Part shown: piece by piece, positions 22,702 through 31,859 of the stretch
How positions within the stretch are numbered: position 1 is the stretch's first letter
Layout: each line of letters opens with the position of its first letter
Source: Actinomadura meyerae
Lineage (GTDB): Bacteria > Actinomycetota > Actinomycetes > Streptosporangiales > Streptosporangiaceae
Length of the DNA: 64,000 nt
Assembly: GCF_900188445.1 (NCBI RefSeq)
Contig: NZ_FZOR01000015.1
Span: forward strand, 1 to 64,000
Reading direction: 5' to 3'
Translations under genes and position numbers: made by a program
Notes under the pieces: model-generated
The model's database searches: none
Seen by the model: only the letters and a program-made list of their open reading frames with translations
What the model was told of the DNA's origin: nothing

Positions 22702-25401
22702 ATGGCGGTCAAGGAGATGGCGCGAGAAGCGGGCGGCGTCCTCACGCCGGACGACGGGCTCCCGCTGCGAGGCCGCGATGCCGAGGTCGCCGAACTGACC
22801 GGGTGGCTGGGGCGGCTGTGCAGCGGGCGAGGCGGGATTCTGCTCATCGAGGGGGTTCCGGGGTCCGGCAAGAGCCGCCTCCTGCGGGAGGCCCGGGTCA
22901 TCGCGGAGTCCCTTCCGGTCCGGGTTCTCGGCGGGGCGGGCGAGCGCGACCGTCGGAACGTTCCGTTCGGCGCGCTGCTCGACATGCTGGCCTCGCCCGC
23001 CTTCGATGCTGCTGCGCTCCGGACGCTCTCCGGGTCCGCCGAGCAGCGGTTCTGGCTGTTCCGGGCATTGCGGGACGAACTGGAGCGGGCGGCGCGGGAA
23101 CGGCCGCTGCTCGTCGTCCTCGACGACCTCCAGTGGTGCGACGCCGGGACGCTGCTGGCGCTGCGCACCCTGCCCGCGCGGCTGTCCGCGCATCCGATCC
23201 GGTGGCTGGTCGCCGCCCGCACAGGGTCGCCGGGCGCCGACGTGAGGGCCGCCGTCGCCCGCCTCGCGGACGCCGGCGCCCGAACGATGCGCCTCGGCCC
23301 CCTGCCGGCCGACGCCGCCTCCCAGATGGCCGCGGACCTGCTCGGCGCCGAGCCCGGCGCGGACGTCCTCGCCCTGATTCGCCGAGCCGAGGGCCGGCCG
23401 CTCGCGGTGACCGAGATCGTCAGCGGGCTCCGTGCCGAGGGCGCGGTCATCCGGACGGGCGGGGCGGCGCGGCTGACCGGGCGGCACTCGCCGGTCCACT
23501 CCTACGGGTCCGCGCGGCGCCTGCTCGGGCACCTGTCGCCGGTCGCCCGCGACGTGCTGCGGCTCGCTTCGGTGCTCGGCCGCGACCTGGACGCCGGGCG
23601 GCTAGCCGACCTCGGCGGGTACGGCGCCGCCGAGGTCGTCACGGCGCTCCAGGAGGCCGTCGACGCGGGCCTCGTCCGCGCCGGTGACCCCCTCGGCTTC
23701 CGGCACGACCTCGTCCGCGAGGCGGTGCGCGGGACGGTCCCCGCGGCGCGGCGGCGGGCGCTGCGCAAGCGGGCCGCCGAGCTGAGCCTGGCGCAGGGGG
23801 TTCCGATCGGCCAGGTCGCTCTCGCTCTGGCCGAGACGGCGGAGCCCGGCGACGCCGATACCACCGCGCTGCTGCGCAGGGCCCTGGCCGAACTGGCGGA
23901 GGCCGCGCCGGACGCCGCAGTGCCGCTCGCCCGGCAGGCCGTCGCGCTCGCGCCCGCGGGCTCGCCGGAACGGGCCGCCGCCGTCGCGGAGGCCGTTCCT
24001 CTGCTCGTCCGGACCGGCCGGGGCGGCGAGGGCCGCAAGCTCGCCGACTCGGTCTTGGACGGTCCGCTGGACGCGGCCGTCGAGGGCCGGATCCGGCTGG
24101 AGGCGGGGCTGTCGGCGCTTCAGGGCTCGTACGCCGAGGCACTGCGGCACAGCCGAGCGGGCGCCGCGCTCGACGGGCTGCCGGACGGTATGCGCGCCCA
24201 GCTGATGGCCGTTCAGTGCCTCTCCACCGTCCTGACAGGTGACGTCGCCGCTGCTGAACGGCTGCTCGCGCCCGCCACCGAGGCGGCTGTGCAGGCCGAG
24301 GACGGCGCGGCGCTGGCGCTGCTCCACACCGCCGACTCCCTCGCACACGCACGGCGGATGGAGTTCGCCGCAGCCGAGCGTCTCGCCGCCGCGGCCGTCG
24401 CCGCCTCGCCGGACACCGCCGCGCTGTTCAGGCCGGCCGTCTGGCAGGCGTCGCTGCACGGCATGACCGGCCGCCTGGAGGAAGGGCTGCGCGGGGCCGC
24501 GGACGGTGCCGCAGCGGCCCGCCGACCCGGCCAGACCCACGGCTTGCCCCTGTGGCTGGCCACGCACGCCCGGCTACTGCTGGCTGCGGGACGGCTGGCC
24601 GAGGCGCGGGCGGAGGCCGACGCCGCGCTCGCGATGACCGGGGAAGCGGGCGCGGGCGAGGCCGTCTCCTTCGACGCGCTGAGCGTGGCCGGACGTGTCG
24701 CAGCGCTGACGGGTGTGACCGCCGCAGCGGGCCGGGTCCTGGGTACGAGCGAGGCCGACGGGCTGCGCCGGCCTGGCGAATGGCCCGCGGACGATCCTCT
24801 CTTCGTGCGGATGCTGCTGAGCGCCGGCCGGTCCGGCAATGCCGCGGCCGTGGTCGATGAGGCAGAGCGCAGGGCCGCGCTGAACCCTGGCATCGGGTTC
24901 TTCACTGCGGTCGCGGCGCACGCGCGCGGGCTGCTGGATAACGACATCGCCCCCATCAGGCAGGCCGTGGAGATCTTGCGGGGATGCCCGTACCCGCTGG
25001 CGCTGGCCTCCGCCCTGGAGGACGCCGGGCGCCTGCTTCTGGACGCCGACCGGAACGCGGCCATCGCGTACCTCACCGAGGCCGAGGACGGATACGTCCG
25101 GACGGGTGCCGATCACGAAGCGGCGCGGGTCCGGCGCAGGATGGGCTCCGCCGGACAGCGGCAACGGCGGCGGTCCAGACCCCGCCGCGCCGAGCAGGGC
25201 TGGCAGGCGCTCACCCCGGCCGAACGGCGGGTCGCGGCGCTCGTCGCGGGAGGCGCGACGAACCGTGAAGCCGCCGCGCAGCTCTTCCTCTCCCCGGCCA
25301 CGGTCGGCACGCACGTCATGCACGTCTTCCAGAAGCTCGGCGTGAATTCGCGCGTCCAGCTCGCACGCCTTTACCTGGAGCACGGAGAGACCGCCGGCTG
25401 A
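22702..25401 (+). CDS. LAL-type LuxR regulator, intact Walker A
   Basis: This 899-residue paralogue of the preceding gene starts at ATG 22702 after GGAGGAGG. The first 60 residues align without gaps to the upstream protein ('GLPLRGRDAEVAELTGWL'). Here Walker A is the canonical 'GVPGSGKS' (51-58) and Walker B is 'LLVVLDDLQWCD'. The middle is a long Ala-rich helical-repeat region. The C-terminal LuxR HTH reads 'LTPAERRVAALVAGGATNRE' and 'LSPATVGTHVMHVFQKLGVN'. The two genes probably arose by tandem duplication and could work as a pair. The arginine deiminase operon starts 488 bases downstream on the same strand and is a possible target, by proximity only. Confidence 0.92.
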   Translation: MAVKEMAREAGGVLTPDDGLPLRGRDAEVAELTGWLGRLCSGRGGILLIEGVPGSGKSRLLREARVIAESLPVRVLGGAGERDRRNVPFGALLDMLASPAFDAAALRTLSGSAEQRFWLFRALRDELERAARERPLLVVLDDLQWCDAGTLLALRTLPARLSAHPIRWLVAARTGSPGADVRAAVARLADAGARTMRLGPLPADAASQMAADLLGAEPGADVLALIRRAEGRPLAVTEIVSGLRAEGAVIRTGGAARLTGRHSPVHSYGSARRLLGHLSPVARDVLRLASVLGRDLDAGRLADLGGYGAAEVVTALQEAVDAGLVRAGDPLGFRHDLVREAVRGTVPAARRRALRKRAAELSLAQGVPIGQVALALAETAEPGDADTTALLRRALAELAEAAPDAAVPLARQAVALAPAGSPERAAAVAEAVPLLVRTGRGGEGRKLADSVLDGPLDAAVEGRIRLEAGLSALQGSYAEALRHSRAGAALDGLPDGMRAQLMAVQCLSTVLTGDVAAAERLLAPATEAAVQAEDGAALALLHTADSLAHARRMEFAAAERLAAAAVAASPDTAALFRPAVWQASLHGMTGRLEEGLRGAADGAAAARRPGQTHGLPLWLATHARLLLAAGRLAEARAEADAALAMTGEAGAGEAVSFDALSVAGRVAALTGVTAAAGRVLGTSEADGLRRPGEWPADDPLFVRMLLSAGRSGNAAAVVDEAERRAALNPGIGFFTAVAAHARGLLDNDIAPIRQAVEILRGCPYPLALASALEDAGRLLLDADRNAAIAYLTEAEDGYVRTGADHEAARVRRRMGSAGQRQRRRSRPRRAEQGWQALTPAERRVAALVAGGATNREAAAQLFLSPATVGTHVMHVFQKLGVNSRVQLARLYLEHGETAG

Positions 25402-25413
25402 CCCGTCGGCTCC

Positions 25414-25456
25414 CGAAAGTCGGAACCGTTCAGCAGCGAACGGTTCCGAACTTTCG
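25414..25456 (+). terminator. Long hairpin after the second LAL gene
   Basis: Arms 25414-25431 (CGAAAGTCGGAACCGTTC) and 25438-25456 pair as a 10-bp and a 7-bp helix separated by a small asymmetric bulge, with a six-base loop. It sits 12 bases after the LAL stop codon and is less GC-rich than its surroundings. It probably terminates the LAL transcript; an attenuator-like role for the arc operon is less likely because of the distance. Confidence 0.65.
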
Positions 25457-25563
25457 CCATACCCTTTCCGACCTCCGCATCCGCCATTCTCTAAATGGGT
25501 GCGCAACCTCATTCGTCGATCTCATGTGTTCGTGTCATGCCACGTCAGAGCCACCAGGAGAAG

Positions 25564-25845
25564 GTGAGTAAGGCAAGCCCGGTTCGTCCGGTGAAGCGCC
25601 TGCCCTGGGAGGACGGAATGTCGCACGACCGCCGCGGCGAAGGTCGCCCGAGGAACCGTTCCGCATCCGGCGACGACGTTACCGCGTCGAGCCGGGCGGA
25701 TTCTCTCGAAAAAGCCGCCGCCACCCTCACCGAAATACCGCTCCCGTCCGAACCGGCCGACCCCGGCCGACCCCGGCCGACCCCGGCCGACCCCGGCCGA
25801 CGCTCGTTTGACCGGTGCTCCGGCCGGAGCCGCCCATCCGGATGA
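25564..25845 (+). CDS. Possible small ORF (93 aa) upstream of the arc operon
   Basis: GTG 25564 has AGGAGAAG three bases upstream. The frame has high G/C at third positions over its first ~65 codons, as real genes here do. The peptide is charged and hydrophilic ('SPVRPVKRLPWEDGMSHDRR', 'SLEKAAATLTEIPLPSEPAD'). Then it reads into the 10-bp tandem repeat at 25755-25800, where the repeat shifts through all frames, so the C-terminus is not conserved-looking. It could be a genuine small gene, a leader peptide or chance. The rest of the 487-base gap holds the hairpin at 25414 and the repeat. Confidence 0.3.
   Translation: MSKASPVRPVKRLPWEDGMSHDRRGEGRPRNRSASGDDVTASSRADSLEKAAATLTEIPLPSEPADPGRPRPTPADPGRRSFDRCSGRSRPSG
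25755..25800 (+). repeat. 10-bp tandem repeat, 4 perfect copies plus a partial
   Basis: CCCCGGCCGA is repeated four times without error (25761-25800), preceded by a partial copy GGCCGA. The array lies 89 bases before the start of the APC transporter gene, in its likely promoter/leader region. Perfect copies point to recent slippage expansion. Copy number could alter promoter or leader geometry. Confidence 0.95.
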
Positions 25846-25888
25846 CCAGTCGCGACCGCGGCGTTCCGCCGCGCCTGAGGAGGTACTC

Positions 25889-27340
25889 ATGAGTGCGAGA
25901 CCCGCCCGCCGGAAGCTGGGGTTGTGGATGGCCACGGCCCTGGTGGTGGGCAACATGATCGGGTCGGGCGTGTTCCTGTTGCCCAGCTCGCTGGCCGAGT
26001 ACGGGCCGATCAGCCTGATCGCGTGGGGGTTCACCGCGGCGGGCGCGATCCTGCTGGCGCTGGTGTTCGCGCGCCTGTCCCGGGCCTATCCGAAGACCGG
26101 CGGCCCCTACGCCTACGCGCGGCGCGCGTTCGGTGACTTCGTCGGGTTCCAGACCGCCTGGGGCTACTGGATCGCGGTGTGGGCGGGCAACGCGGCGATC
26201 GCGGTCGCGTTCGTCGGCTACCTGGCCCACTTCTGGCCCTCGCTCGCCGACGACAAGGTCCTGGCTGCGGCGGTCGGGGTCGCGACGATCTGGCTGCTGA
26301 CGGCGGTGAACGCCTACGGCGTCCGGGAGAGCGGCGCCATCCAGGTGTTCACCACCGTCATCAAGCTGGTGCCGCTGCTGATGATCGCGGTCGGCGGGCT
26401 GTTCTTCGTCAAGTCGGGGAACTTCGGGGAGTTCAACGCCAGCGGGGACAGCGCGTTCGGAGCGGTCACCGCCGCCGCGGCGCTCACCCTGTGGTCGTTC
26501 ATCGGGCTGGAGTCGGCGACCGTCCCGGCCGAGGACGTCGCCGAGCCGGAGAAGACCATCCCCCGCGCCACCGTCGCCGGGACGGCCGTGACCGCGCTGA
26601 TCTACATCCTGGGGACCGTCGCCGTCCTCGGCCTGGTCCCGGCCGCCGCGCTGGCGACCTCGACGGCGCCGTTCGCCGACGCGGCCGACGCCGCGTTCGG
26701 CGGGTGGGCCGCCGACCTGGTCGCGGCGGGCGCGGCGATCAGCGCGTTCGGCGCCCTGAACGGCTGGATCCTGCTGCAGGGCCAGATCCCGTTCGCCGCC
26801 GCCCGCGACGGGCTGTTCCCGCGCGTGTTCGCCCGCACCGGGCGCGGCGGGACGCCCGCCGTCGGGCTGGTGATCTCCAGCGTGCTGGTGACCGGGCTGA
26901 TGCTGATGAACTACAACGCCGGCCTGGTCGACCAGTTCACCTTCATCATCCTGCTGGCGACGCTCACCACCGTCATCCCCTACGCCTACGCGTCCCTGGC
27001 CGAGCTGGTGCTGCTGGCCACCGACCGGGTCGCGTTCTCCGGGCGGCGCCTGGCCCGCGGCTCCATCATCGCGCTGCTGGCCTTCGGCTACACCGTCTGG
27101 GCCATCGCCGGCGCCGGCTACGAGGTCGTCTACAAGGGCACGCTGCTCATCTTCGCCGGCATACCCGTCTATGCCTGGCTGAAGTACCGCGAGCACCGCG
27201 TCCGCGAGGAAGTGATCGAGGCCGAGATCGAGGTCGCGGTGGAGGAGGCCGAGGAGTACGGCCCGCCGCCCGCTCCGTCCGCACCGCCCGCTCCGTCCGC
27301 ACCGCCCGGCCCGGCCGAACCGCCCGTGCACGCCGTCTGA
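25889..27340 (+). CDS. APC-superfamily amino acid antiporter (arginine/ornithine type)
   Basis: I place the start at ATG 25889 after TGAGGAGG. The 483-residue protein has about 12 membrane helices. The APC signature lies in TM1: '[20 protein letters not shown]' (unwound GxG segment), then '[20 protein letters not shown]'. TM6 carries '[20 protein letters not shown]'. A charged, Pro-rich cytoplasmic tail closes it ('[19 protein letters not shown]'). Its place directly before arcA (8-base gap) strongly suggests arginine/ornithine exchange (ArcD role), feeding the deiminase pathway without using energy. Confidence 0.9.
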   Translation: MSARPARRKLGLWMATALVVGNMIGSGVFLLPSSLAEYGPISLIAWGFTAAGAILLALVFARLSRAYPKTGGPYAYARRAFGDFVGFQTAWGYWIAVWAGNAAIAVAFVGYLAHFWPSLADDKVLAAAVGVATIWLLTAVNAYGVRESGAIQVFTTVIKLVPLLMIAVGGLFFVKSGNFGEFNASGDSAFGAVTAAAALTLWSFIGLESATVPAEDVAEPEKTIPRATVAGTAVTALIYILGTVAVLGLVPAAALATSTAPFADAADAAFGGWAADLVAAGAAISAFGALNGWILLQGQIPFAAARDGLFPRVFARTGRGGTPAVGLVISSVLVTGLMLMNYNAGLVDQFTFIILLATLTTVIPYAYASLAELVLLATDRVAFSGRRLARGSIIALLAFGYTVWAIAGAGYEVVYKGTLLIFAGIPVYAWLKYREHRVREEVIEAEIEVAVEEAEEYGPPPAPSAPPAPSAPPGPAEPPVHAV

Positions 27341-27348
27341 AGGGACCC

Positions 27349-28599
27349 ATGCCCGTGTTCACCGTCTCCTCCGAGGCCGGACGGCTGCGGCAGGTGCTGC
27401 TGCACCGCCCCGACCTGGAGCTGCTCCGCCTCACCCCGGCCAACAAGGACGACCTGCTCTTCGACGAGGTGCTCTGGGCCAAACGCGCCCGCCAGGAGCA
27501 CGACGTCTTCGCCGACACGCTTCGCGAACGCGGCGTCCAGGTCCACTATCTCGCCGACCTGCTCGCCGAGACCCTCAAGACCGACCAGGCCCGCGCCCAC
27601 GTCCTCGACCACACCGTGTCCCAGGCCGTGCTCGGCCCGACCCTCGCCGACCCCGTGCGCGCCGTGCTGGAGGACATGGACCCCCACACCCTCACCCGCC
27701 ACCTCATCGGCGGACTCACCAAGGCCGAACTGCACCTGGCCGCCCACAGCCTGCTGCTGGCCTCCCTGGACGACGGCGACTTCATCCTGCCGCCGCTGCC
27801 CAACCACCTGTTCACCCGCGACCCGTCCGCATGGGTCTACGGCGGCGTGACGCTGCACCCCATGGCCAAGCCCGCGCGCCGCCGCGAGACCCTCCACCTG
27901 GGCACCATCTACCGCCACCACCCGATGTTCACCGCCGCCCAAGCCCCTGTCTGGTATCCGGGCACCGACTTCGGCCTGCCGTCCATCGAGGGCGGCGACG
28001 TCCACGTCCTCGGGAACGGCGTGGTCCTGATCGGGATGAGCGAGCGGACCACACCCCAGGCCATCGAGCTGCTCGCCCAGCGGCTGTTCACCGCGGGCGC
28101 CGCCCGCCAGGTCATCGCCGCGCAACTGCCCAAGCAGCGCGCGTACATGCACCTGGACACCGTCATGACGATGGTCGACCGCGACGCCTTCACCGTCTAC
28201 CCCGAGCTGCCCGCGCTGCGGTCCTACACCCTCACCCCGGGCACCGGCGGCACCGTCACCGTGGACGACAACGACGCGCTGTTCCCCGCGATCGCCCGCG
28301 CGCTCGACCTGCCCGAGATCCGCGTCCTGTCCGCCAAGCAGGACGTGCGGGCCGCCGAACGCGAGCAGTGGGACGACGGCGACAACGTCCTGGCCCTCCA
28401 ACCCGGCGTGGTCGTCGCCTACGAGCGCAACGTCACCACCAACACCATGCTCCGCCGCAACGGCATCGAGGTCATCACCATCCCCGGCGGCGAACTCGGC
28501 CGCGGACGCGGCGGCCCCCGCTGCATGAGCTGCCCCCTCCAGCGCGACACGGCCGCTCCAGAAAGCCAGGCCACTCCCCAGAACGAGGTGACTCCGTGA
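27349..28599 (+). CDS. arcA: Arginine deiminase
   Basis: The ATG at 27349 follows AAGGGACCC. The 416-residue length is typical. Active-site elements are all present: '[16 protein letters not shown]', '[18 protein letters not shown]', '[20 protein letters not shown]', '[15 protein letters not shown]' (catalytic His), and the C-terminal nucleophile Cys in '[14 protein letters not shown]' (about residue 392). The enzyme hydrolyses arginine to citrulline and ammonia in the cytosol, producing base and the substrate for ArcB. Its stop overlaps the arcB GTG by four bases. About 25 residues follow the active-site Cys, slightly longer than usual. Confidence 0.96.
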   Translation: MPVFTVSSEAGRLRQVLLHRPDLELLRLTPANKDDLLFDEVLWAKRARQEHDVFADTLRERGVQVHYLADLLAETLKTDQARAHVLDHTVSQAVLGPTLADPVRAVLEDMDPHTLTRHLIGGLTKAELHLAAHSLLLASLDDGDFILPPLPNHLFTRDPSAWVYGGVTLHPMAKPARRRETLHLGTIYRHHPMFTAAQAPVWYPGTDFGLPSIEGGDVHVLGNGVVLIGMSERTTPQAIELLAQRLFTAGAARQVIAAQLPKQRAYMHLDTVMTMVDRDAFTVYPELPALRSYTLTPGTGGTVTVDDNDALFPAIARALDLPEIRVLSAKQDVRAAEREQWDDGDNVLALQPGVVVAYERNVTTNTMLRRNGIEVITIPGGELGRGRGGPRCMSCPLQRDTAAPESQATPQNEVTP

Positions 28600-29531
28600 A
28601 GGACCTGCTGCGCATCGCCGACCTGGGCAGCGACGACCTGATGCTGCTGCTGCGCCTGTCGGCCGACTTCCACCGGGTGCCCGACTCGGCGCACGACCTG
28701 CTCGCCCACCAGATCGTGCCGATGTACTTCGCCAAGCCGTCCACCCGGACCCGGCTGTCGACCGCCGCCGCCGTGACCCGCCTCGGCGGGACGCCCATCG
28801 CCGTCGGCCCCGACGAGCTGCAACTGCGCCGCGGCGAGACCATCGCCGACACCGCCCGCGTGATGGGCGCCTACTCGGCGGCGATCGTGATCCGCACCTA
28901 CGCCGACGCCGACGTCGCCGACCTCGCCGAGGCGGCGCCCGTCCCGGTCGTGAACGCCCTGACCGACGGGCACCACCCGCTCCAGGCCGTCGCCGACCTG
29001 CTCACCGTCCAGCAGCACTTCGGCAGCCTGCGCGGGCACCGCGTCGCCTACTTCGGGGACGGCGGCAACGTCGCCCGCAGCCTGATGGAGGCCGCGGCCC
29101 TCGCCGGGATGGACGTGGCGATCGCGACCCCGCCCGGCTACGCGCCGCCCGAGGAGGCCGTCGCCTTCGCGGCAGCCGAGGGGCGGCGGCGCGGCGGGGC
29201 CGTCCTGGTGACCGAGGACCCCGCCGAGGCGGTCAAGGACGCGAGCGTCGTCTACACCGACGTCTGGCTGTCCATGGGCGACGCCGATGACGAGCGGGCC
29301 CGCCGCGCCGAGGCCCTCGCGCCCTACCGGGTGGACGAGCGGCTGATGGCCCGGGCCCGCGACGACGCCGTCTTCATGCACTGCCTGCCCGCGCACCGCG
29401 GCCAGGAGGTCACCGCCGGCGTCATCGACGGCGCCCGCTCGCTGGTCTTCCAGCAGGCCGCCAACCGGCTGCCCGCCGCGCAGGCCGTGCTGTTCGCGCT
29501 GCTCACCGAGCGCCTGGACGGCCGGCCGTGA
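28596..29531 (+). CDS. arcB: Ornithine carbamoyltransferase (catabolic position)
   Basis: GTG 28596 overlaps the arcA stop. The 311-residue protein has the carbamoyl-phosphate site 'PSTRTR', '[13 protein letters not shown]'-type block ('[20 protein letters not shown]'), '[16 protein letters not shown]' and the ornithine-binding '[13 protein letters not shown]'. In this operon it should run in the catabolic direction, splitting citrulline with phosphate to ornithine and carbamoyl phosphate. By sequence it cannot be told from the anabolic ArgF, so the symbol rests on context between arcA and arcC. The stop overlaps the arcC start by four bases. Confidence 0.93.
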   Translation: MKDLLRIADLGSDDLMLLLRLSADFHRVPDSAHDLLAHQIVPMYFAKPSTRTRLSTAAAVTRLGGTPIAVGPDELQLRRGETIADTARVMGAYSAAIVIRTYADADVADLAEAAPVPVVNALTDGHHPLQAVADLLTVQQHFGSLRGHRVAYFGDGGNVARSLMEAAALAGMDVAIATPPGYAPPEEAVAFAAAEGRRRGGAVLVTEDPAEAVKDASVVYTDVWLSMGDADDERARRAEALAPYRVDERLMARARDDAVFMHCLPAHRGQEVTAGVIDGARSLVFQQAANRLPAAQAVLFALLTERLDGRP

Positions 29532-30445
29532 GGATCGTCGCCGCGCTCGGCGGCAACGCGCTGCTGCGCCGGGGCGAGATCCCGGACGCGTCCGTCCAGG
29601 TCGAGCACGTGCGCGAGGCCGTCGGCGGGTTGGCCGCGCTCGCGGCCGGCAACGAGCTGATCGTCACGCACGGCAACGGCCCGCAGGTCGGGCTGCTGGC
29701 CGTGGAGAGCGCCGCCGACCCGGCCCTGTCGGCGCCCTACCCGCTCGACGTGCTCGGCGCCGAGACGCAGGGCATGATCGGCTACTGGCTGGTCCGCGAG
29801 CTGCGGCGCGCGCTGCCGGGCCGGGAGATCGCCGCGCTGCTCACCGAGACCGAGGTCGATCCCGGCGACCCGGCGTTCGGCGACCCGGCCAAGTTCGTCG
29901 GCCGCGGCTACGGCGACGCGGAGGCCGAGCGGCTGCGCGCCGAGCACGGCTGGACGATGCGCCGGGACGGCACCGCCTGGCGGAGGGTCGTCCCCTCCCC
30001 CGAGCCCCGCGCCATCGTCGAGCTGCCGACGATCGCGCGGCTCACCGGCGAGGGATGCCTGGTCGTCGCCGTCGGCGGGGGCGGCGTCCCCACCGGCGGC
30101 GGCCACCTCGGCGTCGAGGCGGTCGTCGACAAGGACCTCGCGGCGGCGCTGCTCGCGCGGCATCTCAAGGCCGACGTGCTGCTGCTCCTCACCGACGTCC
30201 CCGCGATCGAGCGCGGGTTCGGGACCGCGCGCGCCCGCCCGGTCCGCCGCGTCACCCCCGCGCTGCTGCGGCGGCTGCCGCTGCCCGCCGGCTCCATGGG
30301 CCCCAAGGCGGAGGCGGCCTGCCGCTTCGCCGAGCACCGCCGCGGCGCCGTCGCCGTGGTCGGCGCGCTCACCGACGCGCCCGCGCTCCTGTCCGGGGCC
30401 GCGGGCACCCGAATCGAGGACGACGGAGGACGACGGTATGGATGA
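29528..30445 (+). CDS. arcC: Carbamate kinase
   Basis: GTG 29528 overlaps the arcB stop. The 305-residue amino-acid-kinase-fold protein shows 'VAALGGNALLRRGE' at the start, 'IVTHGNGPQVGLLAVES', 'LDVLGAETQGMIGYWLVREL', 'VAVGGGGVPTG' and 'GVEAVVDKDLAAALLARHL', then 'GSMGPKAEAACRFAEH'. It transfers phosphate from carbamoyl phosphate to ADP, the ATP-yielding last step of the arginine deiminase pathway. Its end overlaps the next gene's start by eight bases, so that flavoprotein belongs to the operon. Confidence 0.94.
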   Translation: MRIVAALGGNALLRRGEIPDASVQVEHVREAVGGLAALAAGNELIVTHGNGPQVGLLAVESAADPALSAPYPLDVLGAETQGMIGYWLVRELRRALPGREIAALLTETEVDPGDPAFGDPAKFVGRGYGDAEAERLRAEHGWTMRRDGTAWRRVVPSPEPRAIVELPTIARLTGEGCLVVAVGGGGVPTGGGHLGVEAVVDKDLAAALLARHLKADVLLLLTDVPAIERGFGTARARPVRRVTPALLRRLPLPAGSMGPKAEAACRFAEHRRGAVAVVGALTDAPALLSGAAGTRIEDDGGRRYG

Positions 30446-31799
30446 CCAGGCCGATGTGGTGGTGGTCGGGCTCGGCCCCGGCGGCGAGTACGCCGCGGGC
30501 GCGCTCGCCGAGGCCGGGATGGACGTGGTCGGCATCGAGGCCGGGCTCGTCGGCGGCGAGTGCCCGTACTGGGGGTGCGTGCCCAGCAAGATGATGATCC
30601 GCGCCGGGAACGTGCTCGCCGAGGCGGGCCGCGTCCCCGCGCTCGCCGGGGAGGGCAAGGCCGTCCCCGACTGGAGCCGGGTCGCCGAGCGCGTCCGGTC
30701 CGAGGCCACCGCCGGCTGGAACGACGAGGCCGCCGCCGACCGCCTCACGGCCAAGGGGGTCCGGCTGGTCCGGGAGCGGGGGCGGCTCGCGGGCCCGCGC
30801 CGCGTCACCGCCGGCGACCGCACGTTCGAGGCCCGGCGCGGCGTGCTCCTGGCGACCGGGTCGCAGCCGCGCGTCCCGCCCGTCCCGGGGCTGGAGGGGA
30901 CGCCGTACTGGACGAACCGGGAGGCCATCGAGGCCGCGGAGATGCCGGCCTCGATGCTCGTCCTCGGCGGCGGCGCGATCGGCGTCGAGCTCGCGCAGGT
31001 GTACGCCCGCTTCGGCTGCGCGGTCACCGTCCTGGAGGGCGGGGAGCGGCTGCTCTCCCGCGAGGAGCCCGAGGCCGGGGAGCTGGCCGCGCGGGCGCTG
31101 CGGGCCGACGGCGCCACCGTCCGCACCGGTGCCCGGACCGTCGCCTTCGCGCATGACGGGACGATGTTCGAGGCGCTGCTCGAAGGCGGCCTGGAGCCGG
31201 TCCGCGCGGAGCGGCTCCTGGTCGCGACCGGGCGCGGCACCGACCTGGCCGCGCTGGACGTCGGCACCGCCGGCCTGGACCCGGCCGCGCACGCGGTGCC
31301 CACCGACGGGCAGATGCGGGCGGCCGACGGGCTCTGGGCGGTCGGTGACGTCACCGGCCGCGGCGCGTTCACGCACGTCTCGATGTACCAGGCGCAGATC
31401 GCCGTCCGCGACATCCTGCGCCGCCCCGGCCGCGACGCCGACTACCGGGCGCTGCCCCGCGTCACCTTCACCGACCCGGAGATCGGCGCGGTCGGGATCA
31501 CCGAGCGGCAGGCGCGCGACCGGGGCATGCGGGTGCGCACCGGCCTCGCGCCGATCCCCGAGTCCACCCGCGGCCGGATCCACGGCCCCGGCAACGACGG
31601 GTTCGTCAAGCTCGTCGAGGACGCCGACCGGGGCGTGCTGGTCGGCGCGACCTCCGCCGGGCCGGCGGGCGGCGAGGTGCTGTACGGGCTGAACGTCGCC
31701 GTCCACACCGAGACGCCGACCGATCTCCTCAAGCACATGATCTTCACGTATCCGACCTTTCACCGCGCCGTGGAAGCGGCGCTGCACGACCTCCACTGA
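30438..31799 (+). CDS. FAD-dependent disulfide oxidoreductase-like protein in the arc operon
   Basis: The 453-residue protein is a class I pyridine nucleotide-disulfide reductase relative. The FAD motif is 'VVVVGLGPGGEYAAGALAEA', the redox pair Cys42/Cys47 lies in 'GGECPYWGCVPSK', the NAD(P) motif is 'LVLGGGAIGVELAQVYARFG', and 'LWAVGDVTGRGAFTHVSMYQ' binds FAD. At the C-terminus, where lipoamide dehydrogenase has the catalytic 'HPTLSE', this protein has 'YPTFHR', so the His-Glu base pair is missing. A quinone, metal or small-disulfide substrate is more likely than lipoamide. Coupling to arcC is unusual; it might handle redox balance when arginine is burned anaerobically. Confidence 0.85.
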   Translation: MDDQADVVVVGLGPGGEYAAGALAEAGMDVVGIEAGLVGGECPYWGCVPSKMMIRAGNVLAEAGRVPALAGEGKAVPDWSRVAERVRSEATAGWNDEAAADRLTAKGVRLVRERGRLAGPRRVTAGDRTFEARRGVLLATGSQPRVPPVPGLEGTPYWTNREAIEAAEMPASMLVLGGGAIGVELAQVYARFGCAVTVLEGGERLLSREEPEAGELAARALRADGATVRTGARTVAFAHDGTMFEALLEGGLEPVRAERLLVATGRGTDLAALDVGTAGLDPAAHAVPTDGQMRAADGLWAVGDVTGRGAFTHVSMYQAQIAVRDILRRPGRDADYRALPRVTFTDPEIGAVGITERQARDRGMRVRTGLAPIPESTRGRIHGPGNDGFVKLVEDADRGVLVGATSAGPAGGEVLYGLNVAVHTETPTDLLKHMIFTYPTFHRAVEAALHDLH

Positions 31800-31835
31800 A
31801 ACAACCTCCGCTGAAACAACCTGCACTGAAACAAC
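31793..31835 (+). repeat. 15-bp tandem repeat x3 carrying in-frame stop codons
   Basis: The block containing CTGAAACAAC recurs at 31796, 31811 and 31826. The first copy contains the stop codon (TGA 31797-31799) of the flavoprotein gene. Because the period is five codons, the second and third copies place two further TGA codons in the same frame. The array ends 24 bases before the next ATG. Confidence 0.92.
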
Positions 31836-31859
31836 GGATCCACCGAAAAGGAGAAGGCC

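Noticed and set aside
19330..23532. A 1400-codon minus-strand frame opposite the LAL genes
   Set aside because: It has no domain and a His/Arg/Gln-rich composition, and lies antisense to two clear LuxR regulators.
25402..25888. Riboswitch or ArgR-controlled leader for the arc operon
   Set aside because: I could not match any known riboswitch core or a clear ARG-box pair. Only a terminator-like hairpin and the repeat are visible.
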